Assembly: GCA_002747825.1 (NCBI GenBank)
Contig: PDQQ01000011.1
Location: 78,715 to 142,714, forward strand
Direction of reading: 5' to 3'
Source: Deltaproteobacteria bacterium
GTDB taxonomy: Bacteria > Desulfobacterota > Desulfobulbia > Desulfobulbales > Desulfocapsaceae
DNA: 64,000 nucleotides
The position numbers and the translations under genes are program-made. Numbering within the stretch: position 1 is the stretch's first letter; every line of letters begins with the position of its first letter. Positions 26,978-36,339 of the stretch are shown piece after piece. The notes beneath the pieces are model-generated. The model saw only the letters and a list, made by a program, of their open reading frames with translations. It made no database searches and was not told where the DNA came from.

Positions 26978-28663
26978 TCAATCTCTTGTCAGATTTCTGT
27001 ATTTGATCCTGTGGGGCTGGTTGGCATCGCTTCCCAGTCGGGCCTTTTTATCTTTTTCGTAGTCCGAGTAGTTACCCTCAAACCAATAGACCTGAGAATC
27101 TCCTTCAAAGGCCAGGATATGAGTGGCCAGTTTGTCGAGAAACCAGCGGTCGTGGCTGATAATTACAGCGCAACCCCCAAAGTTTTCCAGGGCTTCTTCA
27201 AGGGCCCGGAGGGTGTTGACATCAAGGTCGTTGGTCGGCTCGTCCAAAAGCAGGACGTTGCCCCCTTCTTTCAGGGTCCGTGCGAGATGCACACGGTTGC
27301 GCTCACCGCCGGACAACAAACCGACCTTTTTTTGCTGGTCGGAACCGCTGAAGTTAAACCTGCCCACATAGGAGCGGCTGTTTACCTCCCGATCGCCGAG
27401 AAAAATAGTCTCGTTTCCTTCTGAGATTGCCTGCCAGACCGTATGCTCCGGATCGAGACAATCTCTGTTCTGATCGACATAGGCAAGCTGTACGGTTTCA
27501 CCAATACGGATGGTGCCTTTGTCCGGTGATTCGTTACCGGTCAGCATCTTGAACAGGGTCGATTTACCGGCTCCATTTGGCCCGATAACCCCAACGATAC
27601 CACCCGCCGGCAGGTTAAAATTCAGATTATCGATAAGAAGCCGCTCGCCAACGGCCTTTTGGACATTTGTTGCCTCAATGACCACCTTGCCAAGACGTGG
27701 TCCAGATGGAATAAAAATTTCCAGATCCTTTGCCAGCTTTTCGGTATCTTTTTCCAGCAGTTTTTCGTACGAGTTGATGCGGGCCTTGGATTTACTTCTC
27801 CGGCCCTTTGGACTCATGCGTATCCACTCAAGCTCTCGTTGCAGTGTACGTCTGCGTTCGGTCTCTTTTTGTGTCTCCAGGGCAAGCCGTTTTTCCTTTT
27901 GTTCGAGCCAGGAGGAATAGTTTCCCTTCCAGGGAATGCCACGGCCACGGTCCAGCTCCAGAATCCAGCCCGCAACGTTATCAAGGAAGTATCGATCGTG
28001 GGTTACGGCAATGACCGTTCCCGGGTACTGCTGGAGATGTTGTTCGAGCCAGGCAACGGATTCGGCATCAAGGTGGTTTGTTGGTTCATCCAGAAGCAGG
28101 ATATCCGGCTGCTTGAGGAGAATACGACAGAGGGCAACCCGCCTTTTTTCCCCTCCGGAAAGCACCTCACACAAGGTATCCGAGGGAGGGCAGCGAAGTG
28201 CGTCCATCGCCATATCCAGACGGGAATCAAGATCCCAGGCGTTGAGATGGTCGAGTCTCTCCTGTACTGTCGCCTGTTTGTCTATGAGGGCCTGCATCTT
28301 TTCATCGGACATTGGCTCGGCAAATCTCTCGTTTATGGCGTTGAACTCGTTGACAAGATGGACCACCTCCTGGACACCTTCCTCGACCACCTCCCTGACC
28401 GTTTTCTGAGGTGCCAGCTTTGGTTCCTGCGGTAAGTAGTCAATCTGAAGGCCCGGGGAGATATGGGTCTCGCCGTTAAATTCCGTATCAATCCCGGCAA
28501 GTATCCGAAGAAGAGTGCTTTTTCCAGATCCGTTGAGACCGAGTACTCCGATCTTGGCTCCATAAAAATAGGACAGGGAAATATCCTTTAAGACAGCGCG
28601 GCTTTGATAATGTTTACTTACGCCAAGCATTGAATAGATAATCTTTGTATCATCTGCAGCCAT
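26978..28663 (-). CDS. ettA: Energy-dependent translational throttle protein EttA (ABC-F)
   Basis: 561 residues, two ABC ATPase domains and no membrane part. Walker A motifs are GLNGSGKSTLL and GPNGAGKSTLF; signatures are LSGGEKRRVALCR and LSGGERNRVHLAR. Between the domains is the arm/P-site tRNA interaction motif (WLEQKEKRLALETQ, ELEWIRMSPKGRRSKSKAR), which identifies EttA among ABC-F proteins. It binds the ribosomal E site and gates the first peptide bond according to the ADP/ATP ratio. AAAGGATC precedes the ATG at 28663. Convergent with tsaC. Confidence 0.94.
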   Translation of the reverse strand: MAADDTKIIYSMLGVSKHYQSRAVLKDISLSYFYGAKIGVLGLNGSGKSTLLRILAGIDTEFNGETHISPGLQIDYLPQEPKLAPQKTVREVVEEGVQEVVHLVNEFNAINERFAEPMSDEKMQALIDKQATVQERLDHLNAWDLDSRLDMAMDALRCPPSDTLCEVLSGGEKRRVALCRILLKQPDILLLDEPTNHLDAESVAWLEQHLQQYPGTVIAVTHDRYFLDNVAGWILELDRGRGIPWKGNYSSWLEQKEKRLALETQKETERRRTLQRELEWIRMSPKGRRSKSKARINSYEKLLEKDTEKLAKDLEIFIPSGPRLGKVVIEATNVQKAVGERLLIDNLNFNLPAGGIVGVIGPNGAGKSTLFKMLTGNESPDKGTIRIGETVQLAYVDQNRDCLDPEHTVWQAISEGNETIFLGDREVNSRSYVGRFNFSGSDQQKKVGLLSGGERNRVHLARTLKEGGNVLLLDEPTNDLDVNTLRALEEALENFGGCAVIISHDRWFLDKLATHILAFEGDSQVYWFEGNYSDYEKDKKARLGSDANQPHRIKYRNLTRD

Positions 28664-28764
28664 AAAAAGATCCTTTACTCTTTCAGGTGGTAAAAAGTAG
28701 GGCCCTCAAGGAACCTGAAACCTCTTTTAGATCGTTTGATATCATATTCGAGGCGCAGGAGAAA

Positions 28765-28893
28765 ATGGACCACATGCGTACATTCAATCCCGAGGATATA
28801 TTCTCGACAGCAACGAAGAAAATGGGCGGAAGATTGGTTACTCAAGGGGTCGTTTTGCTGTATTCAGAATACTACAGAAAAAAAAAAGAGTAA
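28765..28893 (+). CDS. Possible small protein of 42 residues
   Basis: ATG at 28765 four bases after AGGAG, reading 42 codons (MDHMRTFNPEDIFSTATKKM, ending YYRKKKE). The frame is open upstream to 28687 without a better start. No family recognised. The good ribosome binding site is the sole argument for it. Confidence 0.3.
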   Translation: MDHMRTFNPEDIFSTATKKMGGRLVTQGVVLLYSEYYRKKKE

Positions 28894-29176
28894 ACAACAG
28901 AGCATTGTGGTCTGATTTTTCCTTCGAAATATTTTACGCAGGAAAACAGACGTACAAAATTTTTTATGGTAAAGAATCGGTAAAGATGAAAAATTTACAT
29001 GGTGCTGCTCAGGATAAGGGCATATAGTTGTGTGATCTTCTTTAAGGGCATTGTTAGCCTCGACAGATCCAAGAATAGCTGGGAATGTATTGATAAGACC
29101 CGTATTCTTGGATACAATGAGGTTGGCTGGTGTCAAATCTTTAAATCCTCTGTATCGGTGAGAATGGGGGTATAAT

Positions 29177-29506
29177 ATGGATTTTATTGAAAAAATTTCT
29201 GAATGGTTTTCATCTACGCATATTGACGAACAGATTAAATCGGCGGATATCGTAGGTTTGTTCACAAATCCTTGGTTTATCGTTCCTTTCGGGGCTATCG
29301 TCGGATATTTACTCTATAAAAAGAGGTTTGTAGATCTTGTTATAATAGCTATCTGTGTTGGTCTATTATGGTTTTCAGGAACGGACTATGCCCACAGTCT
29401 TATTGTCAACGGTGAGATAGATCTGTCCAAGGTCTTGCCTGTTGCATTCGGGGGTGCCGGAGTTGTTGGACTTCTCATGTACCTGCTTTTTGGTCGTTCT
29501 GATTAA
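29177..29506 (+). CDS. Small hypothetical membrane protein
   Basis: 109 residues with three hydrophobic segments (about 31-47, 52-66 and 87-104) separated by short charged loops; the N-terminal 25 residues (MDFIEKISEWFSSTHIDEQI) are amphipathic. GGGGG lies about seven bases before the ATG. The downstream regulator-like gene begins 12 bases later, so they form an operon. No known family recognised. Confidence 0.7.
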   Translation: MDFIEKISEWFSSTHIDEQIKSADIVGLFTNPWFIVPFGAIVGYLLYKKRFVDLVIIAICVGLLWFSGTDYAHSLIVNGEIDLSKVLPVAFGGAGVVGLLMYLLFGRSD

Positions 29507-29518
29507 AAGACACTCAAA

Positions 29519-30607
29519 ATGGAACACGATCACGGCGTATTTGTCGCTACAGAAGACAGTCTGTGCCCTTTGTATAGTGTCGGTGATGAATTCAGGATAA
29601 ATGATGTCGTTCTGACACCACCCCCGAACAGATCAACCTGTCTTACTCTGGCCTGCGATCTTGCAGAACTGCTGAAAGTAAAGGTCAACGGCGTAAAGCC
29701 TTCTCGAACATCCCTTGAAAATTCACCAATTCAATGCAGCGGTTGTCGAGGGTTCATCAGACTTCAATTTAAAAGAGACAAAGAATTTGCAACGGTTCAA
29801 ATGCGTCTTCTTGCGGCAAGGGAGCGTCGACATCGGAGTATCGAAACAACAGGTTTTATCCCCCTTTTACGGGCCGTACCGATTTTTAAGTCTTTGTCCA
29901 GTGAAGAATTGATAGAGTTATCCGCTTTACTTGAACTCAAAGAGGTTCTGCCGCAAACCCTTATCGCAAGAAAGGGAGACAAGGGAAGTCGTTTGTACAT
30001 TCTGCTTACTGGCTGTGCCCACGTCTTGGATGCTGGTGGAGCAGTTCTGGCTCGGCTTGGTTCAGGCGAGATCTTTGGTGAAATGAGTCTGTTATCCGGA
30101 GAGAGGGTTTTGTCAACTATTCAAGCTGTTGAAAAAAGTGTAATAGCTGTAATGAGCCTTGAAGGTTTTAAACAGGTTTTTAACCGCTTCCCGGATTTGT
30201 ATGTCTCGTTCTACAGGCTTCTTGTCTCTCGCATTGCGAAAATGAACGCCCTGCGGGCCCATGAGCTTTCCTCTGATATGACGGGACAGATCTCGGATAT
30301 CTCGGTGGTCGAATTGTGCCAGATGATTAATTCAAGCCAGAAAACCGGTCGTCTTGTGCTCCGTGATAACGGGGCAAAATATAGAGCTCTTTTCAACGCG
30401 GGAGAACTTGTCTATGCCACAGGTAAGAACAAGACTGGAATTGAGGCCTTTTACGAGATTCTGGCTCTAGAGAATGGGCGTTTTACATTCACTCAGGGCT
30501 TAAATAAAAAAGAGATGGATCTCGATGTCCTGGGCAGTTTTATAGGCTTGATCATGGAAGGAGTACAGCGTATAGATGACGGTAAGGGAGGCGTAAGGCC
30601 GATCTGA
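29519..30607 (+). CDS. Cyclic nucleotide-binding domain protein with PATAN (DUF4388) domain
   Basis: 362 residues in three parts. Residues 1-90 form a small cysteine-containing domain (SLCPLYSVGDEF, STCLTLACDLAELL, QCSGCRGFIRLQF) resembling the TIGR04076-type CPLYxVGDEF proteins. Residues of about 115-235 are a cNMP-binding domain: KGDKGSRLYILLTGCAHVL and SGEIFGEMSLLSGERVLSTIQ match the phosphate-binding cassette but lack the usual arginine-rich form. Residues of about 258-355 are a PATAN/DUF4388 domain (ISDISVVELCQMINSSQKTGRLVLRD). It has no DNA-binding helix-turn-helix, so it is probably a signalling adaptor. PATAN domains link to two-component and motility signalling in other bacteria. Confidence 0.8.
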   Translation: MEHDHGVFVATEDSLCPLYSVGDEFRINDVVLTPPPNRSTCLTLACDLAELLKVKVNGVKPSRTSLENSPIQCSGCRGFIRLQFKRDKEFATVQMRLLAARERRHRSIETTGFIPLLRAVPIFKSLSSEELIELSALLELKEVLPQTLIARKGDKGSRLYILLTGCAHVLDAGGAVLARLGSGEIFGEMSLLSGERVLSTIQAVEKSVIAVMSLEGFKQVFNRFPDLYVSFYRLLVSRIAKMNALRAHELSSDMTGQISDISVVELCQMINSSQKTGRLVLRDNGAKYRALFNAGELVYATGKNKTGIEAFYEILALENGRFTFTQGLNKKEMDLDVLGSFIGLIMEGVQRIDDGKGGVRPI

Positions 30608-30678
30608 TCTGTGCGTAGCACATTTTTGCAGACAACAGCTTGTCCCCAAAACATTCTTCAGCCCATTTCCTGTATCCC

Positions 30679-31431
30679 GTGAGCAGACGTCAGATAAAGA
30701 GAAAGATTTTTCAATATCTTGCCAGTCGTCCTCTTGGTGAGATCTTTGAATTACTTGCTTCCTATCCTGATGTGGTGGTGGTGAATGTTCTGTTTATGGC
30801 CCTTTGTGATCATGATAGAAGGATACGTTGGCGTGCCATAAGTTGTTTCGGAGATGTTGTGCCCCGAATTGAAAAAAAACAGCGGGAGCAGGCCAGGATT
30901 ATAATGCGCAGATTCCTCTGGAGTCTCAATGATGAATCGGGCGGGATCGGTTGGGGTGCCCCTGAGGCGATGGCTGAAATTATGGTCAACAGCGAGCATT
31001 TGCGCGGTGAATATCTGCATATGCTTATTTCTTATGCCCAGGAAGATGGGGATGAGCTGTTTCAGGACGGAAATTTTCTTGAGTTGCCGATGCTGCAAAG
31101 GGGATTGCTCTGGGGAATTGGCAGGATGAACTACTCTTGCACAGAACTGATGCTGGAAACCGGAGTTGACAGAGAACTTGTAAAATATTTCGATTCTCAG
31201 GATAGGGAAGTAAAGAATCTTGCACTTTGGGCATTGGCCGGACTTGATGTAAAGATTGCAAAAGAGGTGCTGCCTGAGCCGCCGCAGGAAAATGAAACGC
31301 TTACCGTATATCAAAACGGTATCTTTGAGGAAATTAATATGCTGGCTCTTTTCAATCAAGTCACATCAGCCGTTCAGCTATCCCCTGTCGAGGCTTGCGA
31401 CTGGCCGATGGCGAAATCGTTACCCCGTTGA
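30679..31431 (+). CDS. DVU0298-family protein (HEAT-like repeats)
   Basis: About 250 residues from a GTG at 30679; a TTG at 30640 in the same frame is also possible and neither has a clear ribosome binding site. The sequence HDRRIRWRAISCFGDVVPRIEKKQREQARIIMRRFLWSLNDESGGIGWGAPEAMAEIM is the conserved core of the DVU0298 family, which I know almost only from sulfate reducers and relatives. Helical HEAT-like repeats suggest a protein-protein scaffold. Function unknown. It follows the cNMP/PATAN gene by about 70 bases. Confidence 0.75.
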   Translation: MSRRQIKRKIFQYLASRPLGEIFELLASYPDVVVVNVLFMALCDHDRRIRWRAISCFGDVVPRIEKKQREQARIIMRRFLWSLNDESGGIGWGAPEAMAEIMVNSEHLRGEYLHMLISYAQEDGDELFQDGNFLELPMLQRGLLWGIGRMNYSCTELMLETGVDRELVKYFDSQDREVKNLALWALAGLDVKIAKEVLPEPPQENETLTVYQNGIFEEINMLALFNQVTSAVQLSPVEACDWPMAKSLPR

Positions 31432-31557
31432 ATTGATGTTCGTTGGGCAGCCTTCTCGTGTAGCAATCCAGAGAACAATTTGTCATCAACCGGGAAATTT
31501 CCTTGCCATAAACTAAAATAGTTGTTAAATATCTCCACTTTTCACAGAAATGTTGTT

Positions 31558-31627
31558 ATGCGGCTGGGGACTCCTCTCCGCATGCTATAAGCCCCTAATA
31601 TACTCCCCCTGATGAGAAGGGCCGGGG
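31558..31627 (+). promoter_or_regulatory. Structured leader upstream of rpmB
   Basis: Two stem-loops precede rpmB: ATGCGG/CCGCAT (31558-31583) and CCCC/GGGG (31605-31627). The second ends 22 bases before the L28 start codon. They may be a ribosomal-protein autoregulatory leader, but no described L28 leader was recognised. Confidence 0.35.
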
Positions 31628-31649
31628 AATCTGATACGAGGAAAGTACC

Positions 31650-31844
31650 ATGGCAAAGGTATGTGAAATTTGTGGCAAAGGCCCGGCAACGGGTAACAAT
31701 GTCTCCCACGCTCATAACAAGACCAGAAGGCGTTGGTTGCCAAATCTTCAATCTGTCCGTCAATCGACTTCTGGAGGAAATACAAAGAAGATGAGGGTTT
31801 GTACCCGCTGTATCCGTTCTGGGGCTGTGGTAAAGGCAGCTTAG
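31650..31844 (+). CDS. rpmB: 50S ribosomal protein L28
   Basis: 64 residues, [33 protein letters not shown]. Two CxxC pairs (CEIC at 5-8, CTRC about 52-55) make it the zinc-binding form. It is a structural protein of the large subunit, near the E site. CGAGGAAAG lies ahead of the ATG. The gene is transcribed alone and appears to end at the strong terminator at 31979-32011. Confidence 0.96.
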   Translation: MAKVCEICGKGPATGNNVSHAHNKTRRRWLPNLQSVRQSTSGGNTKKMRVCTRCIRSGAVVKAA

Positions 31845-31978
31845 ACCAGAAAGGTGCTGGTCGTTCTTTCCTGTTAAACAAAAACAAATGGCCGAAGGAA
31901 CCTCGTCTTCCTTTTGTCTGTGTTTTGTCGGGGAGACTGGTAGAGATATTTCGCGATGTCTGTTTGGGCCCGTGAGCG

Positions 31979-32011
31979 AAGGCGAGAGGAATATTCCTGC
32001 TCGCCTTTTTT
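31979..32011 (+). terminator. Rho-independent terminator after rpmB
   Basis: AAGGCGAG pairs with CTCGCCTT and is followed by TTTT. The loop itself contains the palindrome AGGAATATTCCT. It ends only 13 bases before the next start codon, so it may also act as an attenuator for that gene. Confidence 0.8.
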
Positions 32012-32024
32012 AATGGAGTGTGAA

Positions 32025-32282
32025 ATGAGTGACAAAGAAGAAATTATTTTTCTCAGTTATTCTGAGGCAGTGGAAATTGTTGGAGCTATTCAGGAAGAAG
32101 AGGATATAGAAGAAAATGACAGGCGTATCTTCACTGTTTACAATAAGAACGATAAGGAAATCTGCTGGTTTGATTATAATGAAGTGATGGCTGACGTTGG
32201 AGAGGTTGAAGCCGGCAAGCGAAAAGAGACTGTCCAGAATTATATCCTGCAACGTATTCCAACCTGGGTTCGAGATATGTAA
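32025..32282 (+). CDS. Small acidic hypothetical protein
   Basis: 85 residues from the ATG at 32025, with GGAG at 32015-32018. Acidic and soluble (SDKEEIIFLSYSEAVEIVGA, QEEEDIEENDRR), with tryptophans in KEICWFDYNEVM and RIPTWVRDM. No family recognised. It sits directly behind the rpmB terminator; read-through could be its only source of transcript, as no promoter fits in the 13 bases between. Confidence 0.65.
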   Translation: MSDKEEIIFLSYSEAVEIVGAIQEEEDIEENDRRIFTVYNKNDKEICWFDYNEVMADVGEVEAGKRKETVQNYILQRIPTWVRDM

Positions 32283-32482
32283 AAAATCTCCTCTGCTGGG
32301 GTTGTCTTTCCCTTTTTCTATTAAACTATTGGAGGGGTATGGCCTTGTCTTTCCAGAATGTTTTGTGCCCTCTTTTGGGGCAATAAAGAAACGAGTGCTT
32401 TCTGGGTACGATACAGGCTTTTTCAGAAAAACAAATGACGATAGAGCAGCCCAAAAAACTGTTTTTCGTGGTATAGACTTCA

Positions 32483-34210
32483 ATGACAGACAAAGACATC
32501 CTTCATAGGCTCTATCACATTTTACAACCATACCGAAGGCGGCTTGTCATTGCCACCCTCTGCATGATCTGTGTGGCAATCTGCACAGGAGCCCAGACCT
32601 ATCTTGTCAAAGATTTACTTGATAAGATCTTTATTGAAAAGAATAAACTCTATCTTACTTTTTTGCCACTTGTTGTCATTCTTGTCTTTTTGGTAAAAGG
32701 AATCTTTTATTTCGTTTATTCGCTGTTGCTGGAGAAGGTCGGACAGTCGGTTGTCCGCGATTTACGCATAGCCTTGTTCCAACATATTCATCGGCAGTCG
32801 CTGTCTTTTTTCAATCAAAATCCAACAGGGACCCTGATCTCCAGGGTGATGTCAGATGTAACGCTGTTGCAGCAGGCGGTGTCGAGGGCTCTTGTCAACA
32901 CCGTTCGCGATTTGTTTCAGGTTGTCATTCTTCTCGGGATCGTCTTTTTTATGAACTGGCGGCTTGCGATGATCACCTTTCTGGTTCTTCCAGTCTCGGC
33001 CCTGTTAATTGTCAAGTTTGGTGGGATGTTTAGAAGAATCTCGACCGCCACCCAAGAGGAAATGGCCCGCGTCTCAGACATCTTACACGAAACAATAACC
33101 GGAAACAGGATTGTCAAGGCGTTTTCCAAGGAGTCCTATGAGGGGCGGCGTTTTACCAAGCAGGTTTTTCGGCTTTTTTACCTTACAGTCAAAGATGCCA
33201 AGTACAGATGCCTTCAGCACCCAATGATGGAGCTTGTTGGAGGTGTTGCCGTTTCTGCGGTTATCTGGTTTGGTGGTATTCAAGTCCTACATGGAACGAC
33301 AACTCCAGGAACCTTTTTTGCCTTTTTAACCGCCTTGGCTGTAGCGTATGAACCGATAAATGGTGTTGCTAAAATTAACTCGACGATACAGCAGGGTATT
33401 GCCGCCGCCTACCGGGTCTTTTTCATCCTTGATTCTGAACCCCAGATTCGGGATAAAGAGGGGGCCATCGTTTTGCCACCATTCTCCTCAACGATAGAAT
33501 TCAGGGATGTCTGTTACCAGTACGAAGAAAAGGTCCAGGTACTTAACGGGATAAATCTGACCGTACAGGCCGGCGAAGCCGTTGCCGTTGTTGGTGCAAG
33601 TGGCGGGGGAAAGACGACTTTGACCAATCTTATCCCCCGTTTCCTTGAGCTTGTTGACGGGGCAATCCTGATCGATGGTCAGGATATCCGTGATGTAACC
33701 ATTCACTCTCTGAGAAGCCAGATTGCGATGGTTACGCAGAAAACCATCCTCTTTAACGATACAGTCAGGAATAATATTGCCTACAGCAATCAGAAATGTT
33801 CGCAAGAAGAGGTTTATCAAGCGGCAAAGGCAGCACATGCCTATGATTTTATTCAAAGTCTTCCTCACGGATTTGACTCTGTGATTGGTGAAGATGGTGC
33901 CCGACTTTCCGGCGGGCAACAGCAGCGGATCTCGATTGCCCGTGCGATTCTTAAAGACGCACCGATTCTTATTCTTGATGAGGCAACCTCTTCGCTTGAT
34001 ACCGAATCAGAAAGAGAGGTGCAAAAGGCCCTTGAAAACCTGATGAAGGACAAAACGACCTTCGTTATTGCCCACCGGCTTTCTACCATCAAAAATGCTG
34101 ATAGAATTATTGTGATTAAAGAGGGTCGAATCGTTGAAGAAGGCGATCATCAGAGCTTAATCGCAGCCCACGGAGAATACGAGGCCCTGTATAAGATGCA
34201 GTACAAGTAG
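32483..34210 (+). CDS. msbA: Lipid A export ABC transporter MsbA
   Basis: 575 residues, half-transporter with fused membrane and ATPase domains. Six membrane helices lie within residues of about 20-290, including FVYSLLLEKVGQSVVRDLR and the MsbA-type FFNQNPTGTLISRVMSDV. The ATPase domain has Walker A GASGGGKTTLTN, signature LSGGQQQRISIARAIL, Walker B ILILDEATSSLD and H-loop IAHRLSTI. It flips lipid A-core across the inner membrane, which fits the O-antigen ligase-like gene downstream. No strong Shine-Dalgarno at 32483. Confidence 0.92.
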   Translation: MTDKDILHRLYHILQPYRRRLVIATLCMICVAICTGAQTYLVKDLLDKIFIEKNKLYLTFLPLVVILVFLVKGIFYFVYSLLLEKVGQSVVRDLRIALFQHIHRQSLSFFNQNPTGTLISRVMSDVTLLQQAVSRALVNTVRDLFQVVILLGIVFFMNWRLAMITFLVLPVSALLIVKFGGMFRRISTATQEEMARVSDILHETITGNRIVKAFSKESYEGRRFTKQVFRLFYLTVKDAKYRCLQHPMMELVGGVAVSAVIWFGGIQVLHGTTTPGTFFAFLTALAVAYEPINGVAKINSTIQQGIAAAYRVFFILDSEPQIRDKEGAIVLPPFSSTIEFRDVCYQYEEKVQVLNGINLTVQAGEAVAVVGASGGGKTTLTNLIPRFLELVDGAILIDGQDIRDVTIHSLRSQIAMVTQKTILFNDTVRNNIAYSNQKCSQEEVYQAAKAAHAYDFIQSLPHGFDSVIGEDGARLSGGQQQRISIARAILKDAPILILDEATSSLDTESEREVQKALENLMKDKTTFVIAHRLSTIKNADRIIVIKEGRIVEEGDHQSLIAAHGEYEALYKMQYK

Positions 34211-34432
34211 CCCTGGCTGCGAACGCCTCTTTTTGACAGTTTCTCTCTGTTTTCTATTGCCCCTTTTGATGTATTGCAAAAATCTCCGGTTGACTGTGTT
34301 GAATCTCGTAATATACTGAAATACTGTATTCCCCCGCAGAATTGTCTTCGGTTGCCTTTTAATCGATTGGTGCCGATTCTCTGCTGAGAAGCTGTAAAAT
34401 AAATACGTAGCTATAAGGTGAGTTCGATTTTT

Positions 34433-34460
34433 GCAAAGGCCTTTCTGAAAAGACCTTTGC
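34433..34460 (+). other. Stem-loop ahead of the O-antigen ligase-like gene
   Basis: GCAAAGG pairs with CCTTTGC around a 14-base loop, 16 bases before the start codon. Without a T-run it is not a classical terminator. Confidence 0.3.
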
Positions 34461-34475
34461 TGTAGAGTGATATTT

Positions 34476-35678
34476 ATGATCTCGGCAAAATTGAGTCAAC
34501 GAATCAAAAATATAGGTTTATACAGTCTTGTTCTCTGCTGTTTTTGTATTCCTGTTTCCTCATCTCTTATGGGGGCAACAAGTCTTATCGCCTTACTCTG
34601 CTGGGTTTTCTGCGGAAAAATTGCAGAATGGCCCAGGCTTTTTTTTACAAACCCGGTCGTATCGTTTGCCAGTCTCCTTTTTCTATTGCTTGTTTCAGGG
34701 GTTTTTTATTCGACGGCTTCGGTTGATGAAGCCCTGGCTGTATTGAAAAAATATCGGGAACTCGTCTTCTTGGTTATGGCGGTATCATTTTTCAGAGAAG
34801 AGAAAAGTAAGTTACTTCTGGCAGAAAAAGCCTTTATTGCAGGCTGTCTTGTCCTTCTCGGTATTTCCTACGCGATGTTTTGGGGACTTGTCCCTGCCGA
34901 AAGATTTGGCCATTCGGTCGTATATCATATAACCCACAGCTTTTTTATGGGTATACTTGCCTTTTGGGCCCTGCAGAAAATGATCTCAAAAGGTCAGGCA
35001 CGAGCGTTATGGGGGCTGATTTTTCTCCTCACCTGTATAAATCTTTTTTATATAGCCCCTGGCCGGGTTGGTATGCTCATTTTGGTTCTTCTTTTGCTGC
35101 TGACGGTTTTACAGCGTTTATCAGTCGTGCAGTCGATAATCTCCCTGCTCGTTGCCTCTGTTTTTCTTGTTTCAGTCTATTATACCTCAACAAATTTTTC
35201 TTCGAGGGTAGATTTGGCCTTCGAGGAGATACAGCACTATCAGCCGGGTGTCTCCCGTACCTCTTTGGGAATGCGTTTTGACTGGTGGTATAACAGTCTT
35301 CAACTCATAAAGAAGAGGCCCTTTACCGGCTATGGAACCGGGGCTTTTGCGATTGAGCAGAACCAGCTTGTTGAAGGCAGCCAGACGGTCAAAACCGATA
35401 ATCCTCATAACGAATACCTGTTTCTTGCCGTTCAGGTTGGCATCTTTGGAACGATCTTTTTTGGGGCCTTACTTATTGCCATCTTCCTGGCAGGTCGTAG
35501 AAAGCAGCAACCCTTTGGTTATCTGTTACAGGGGGTTGCTTTGGCTATGTGTGTTGGTTGCATAATGAATTCCTTTCTTTTTGATTCTCATCAGGGCCAT
35601 TTCTTTGCTATCATATCCGGGGCATTGCTGTCTTCTCCAGATTCTTCGGCAGGCCCACTATTGGCCGAGCGCCTCTGA
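34476..35678 (+). CDS. O-antigen ligase / polymerase family membrane protein (WaaL/Wzy_C)
   Basis: 400 residues from the ATG at 34476. About ten to twelve membrane helices; a large periplasmic loop near residues 255-320 holds the family region (GMRFDWWYNSLQLIKKRPFTGYGTGAF and TDNPHNEYLFLAVQVG). The arginine and histidine in these motifs match the WaaL/Wzy_C active-site pattern. It either ligates O-antigen to lipid A-core or polymerises it; context behind msbA favours ligation. The cob genes start 71 bases downstream, so part of the cob transcript may come through here. Confidence 0.87.
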   Translation: MISAKLSQRIKNIGLYSLVLCCFCIPVSSSLMGATSLIALLCWVFCGKIAEWPRLFFTNPVVSFASLLFLLLVSGVFYSTASVDEALAVLKKYRELVFLVMAVSFFREEKSKLLLAEKAFIAGCLVLLGISYAMFWGLVPAERFGHSVVYHITHSFFMGILAFWALQKMISKGQARALWGLIFLLTCINLFYIAPGRVGMLILVLLLLLTVLQRLSVVQSIISLLVASVFLVSVYYTSTNFSSRVDLAFEEIQHYQPGVSRTSLGMRFDWWYNSLQLIKKRPFTGYGTGAFAIEQNQLVEGSQTVKTDNPHNEYLFLAVQVGIFGTIFFGALLIAIFLAGRRKQQPFGYLLQGVALAMCVGCIMNSFLFDSHQGHFFAIISGALLSSPDSSAGPLLAERL

Positions 35679-35749
35679 TGTGCGGCCAGAGTTTTCTTAA
35701 AAGAGCAAAAGACAGAGGTCGGCAAGGGCCGATAATGTAAGCCTTTTCT

Positions 35750-36337
35750 ATGAAAGAAAAAGAAGTCTACCTGTTACGGCACGCCGATACCGGTTTGAGT
35801 GGTCGCTACGTTGGAATAACAGATGCACCCCTGTCTGAGGAAGGGGTGATCCAGAGTCGTGAGGTTTGTGTCAGTCTTTCCAGGTTCTGCTTCCCTGTTG
35901 TTCTCTGCAGCCCTCTACGGCGCTGCGTTCAGACTGTGGAATCTTTACAGGCAGAGGGCAGGAGAGAGTATCACGATTTTTTGAGAGAAATCAATTTTGG
36001 TCTCTGGGAGAACAAAACCTTTGCCGAAATACTCGACCAAGACAGACAACAAGTCGAGCTGTGGCTTAACAGAAAGCAGGATTTTGTCTTTCCCGGTGGC
36101 GACAGTATCCGAGACTTTCGCATGCGTGTTCGCCTTTGTGCTGCGCATATCAGGAAAAGGGATGAACAGAGAATTCTCGTGGTCACCCATGGCGGGGTGA
36201 TTCGCCATTTGCTCTGTGAATTCTTATCTATCTCTCAGGAGAATTACTTGGCCTTTGATATCCGCCCTGGTCATTTCTCAACGCTGCAAATCTTTGCACA
36301 TTCGGCCGTTTTGACCGGCTTTAATCTTAAGGGGTGA
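35750..36337 (+). CDS. cobC: Alpha-ribazole-5'-phosphate phosphatase CobC (histidine phosphatase)
   Basis: 195 residues of the phosphoglycerate-mutase-like histidine phosphatase family: catalytic LLRHADTG (H12 region), SPLRRCVQT and the second histidine in VVTHGGVIRH. In this family the RHG motif is usual; here it is RHA, as in several CobC proteins. Removes phosphate from alpha-ribazole-5'-phosphate or adenosylcobalamin-5'-phosphate. The assignment rests on its place as first gene of the cob cluster. cobU begins three bases after its stop. Confidence 0.87.
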   Translation: MKEKEVYLLRHADTGLSGRYVGITDAPLSEEGVIQSREVCVSLSRFCFPVVLCSPLRRCVQTVESLQAEGRREYHDFLREINFGLWENKTFAEILDQDRQQVELWLNRKQDFVFPGGDSIRDFRMRVRLCAAHIRKRDEQRILVVTHGGVIRHLLCEFLSISQENYLAFDIRPGHFSTLQIFAHSAVLTGFNLKG

Positions 36338-36339
36338 TT

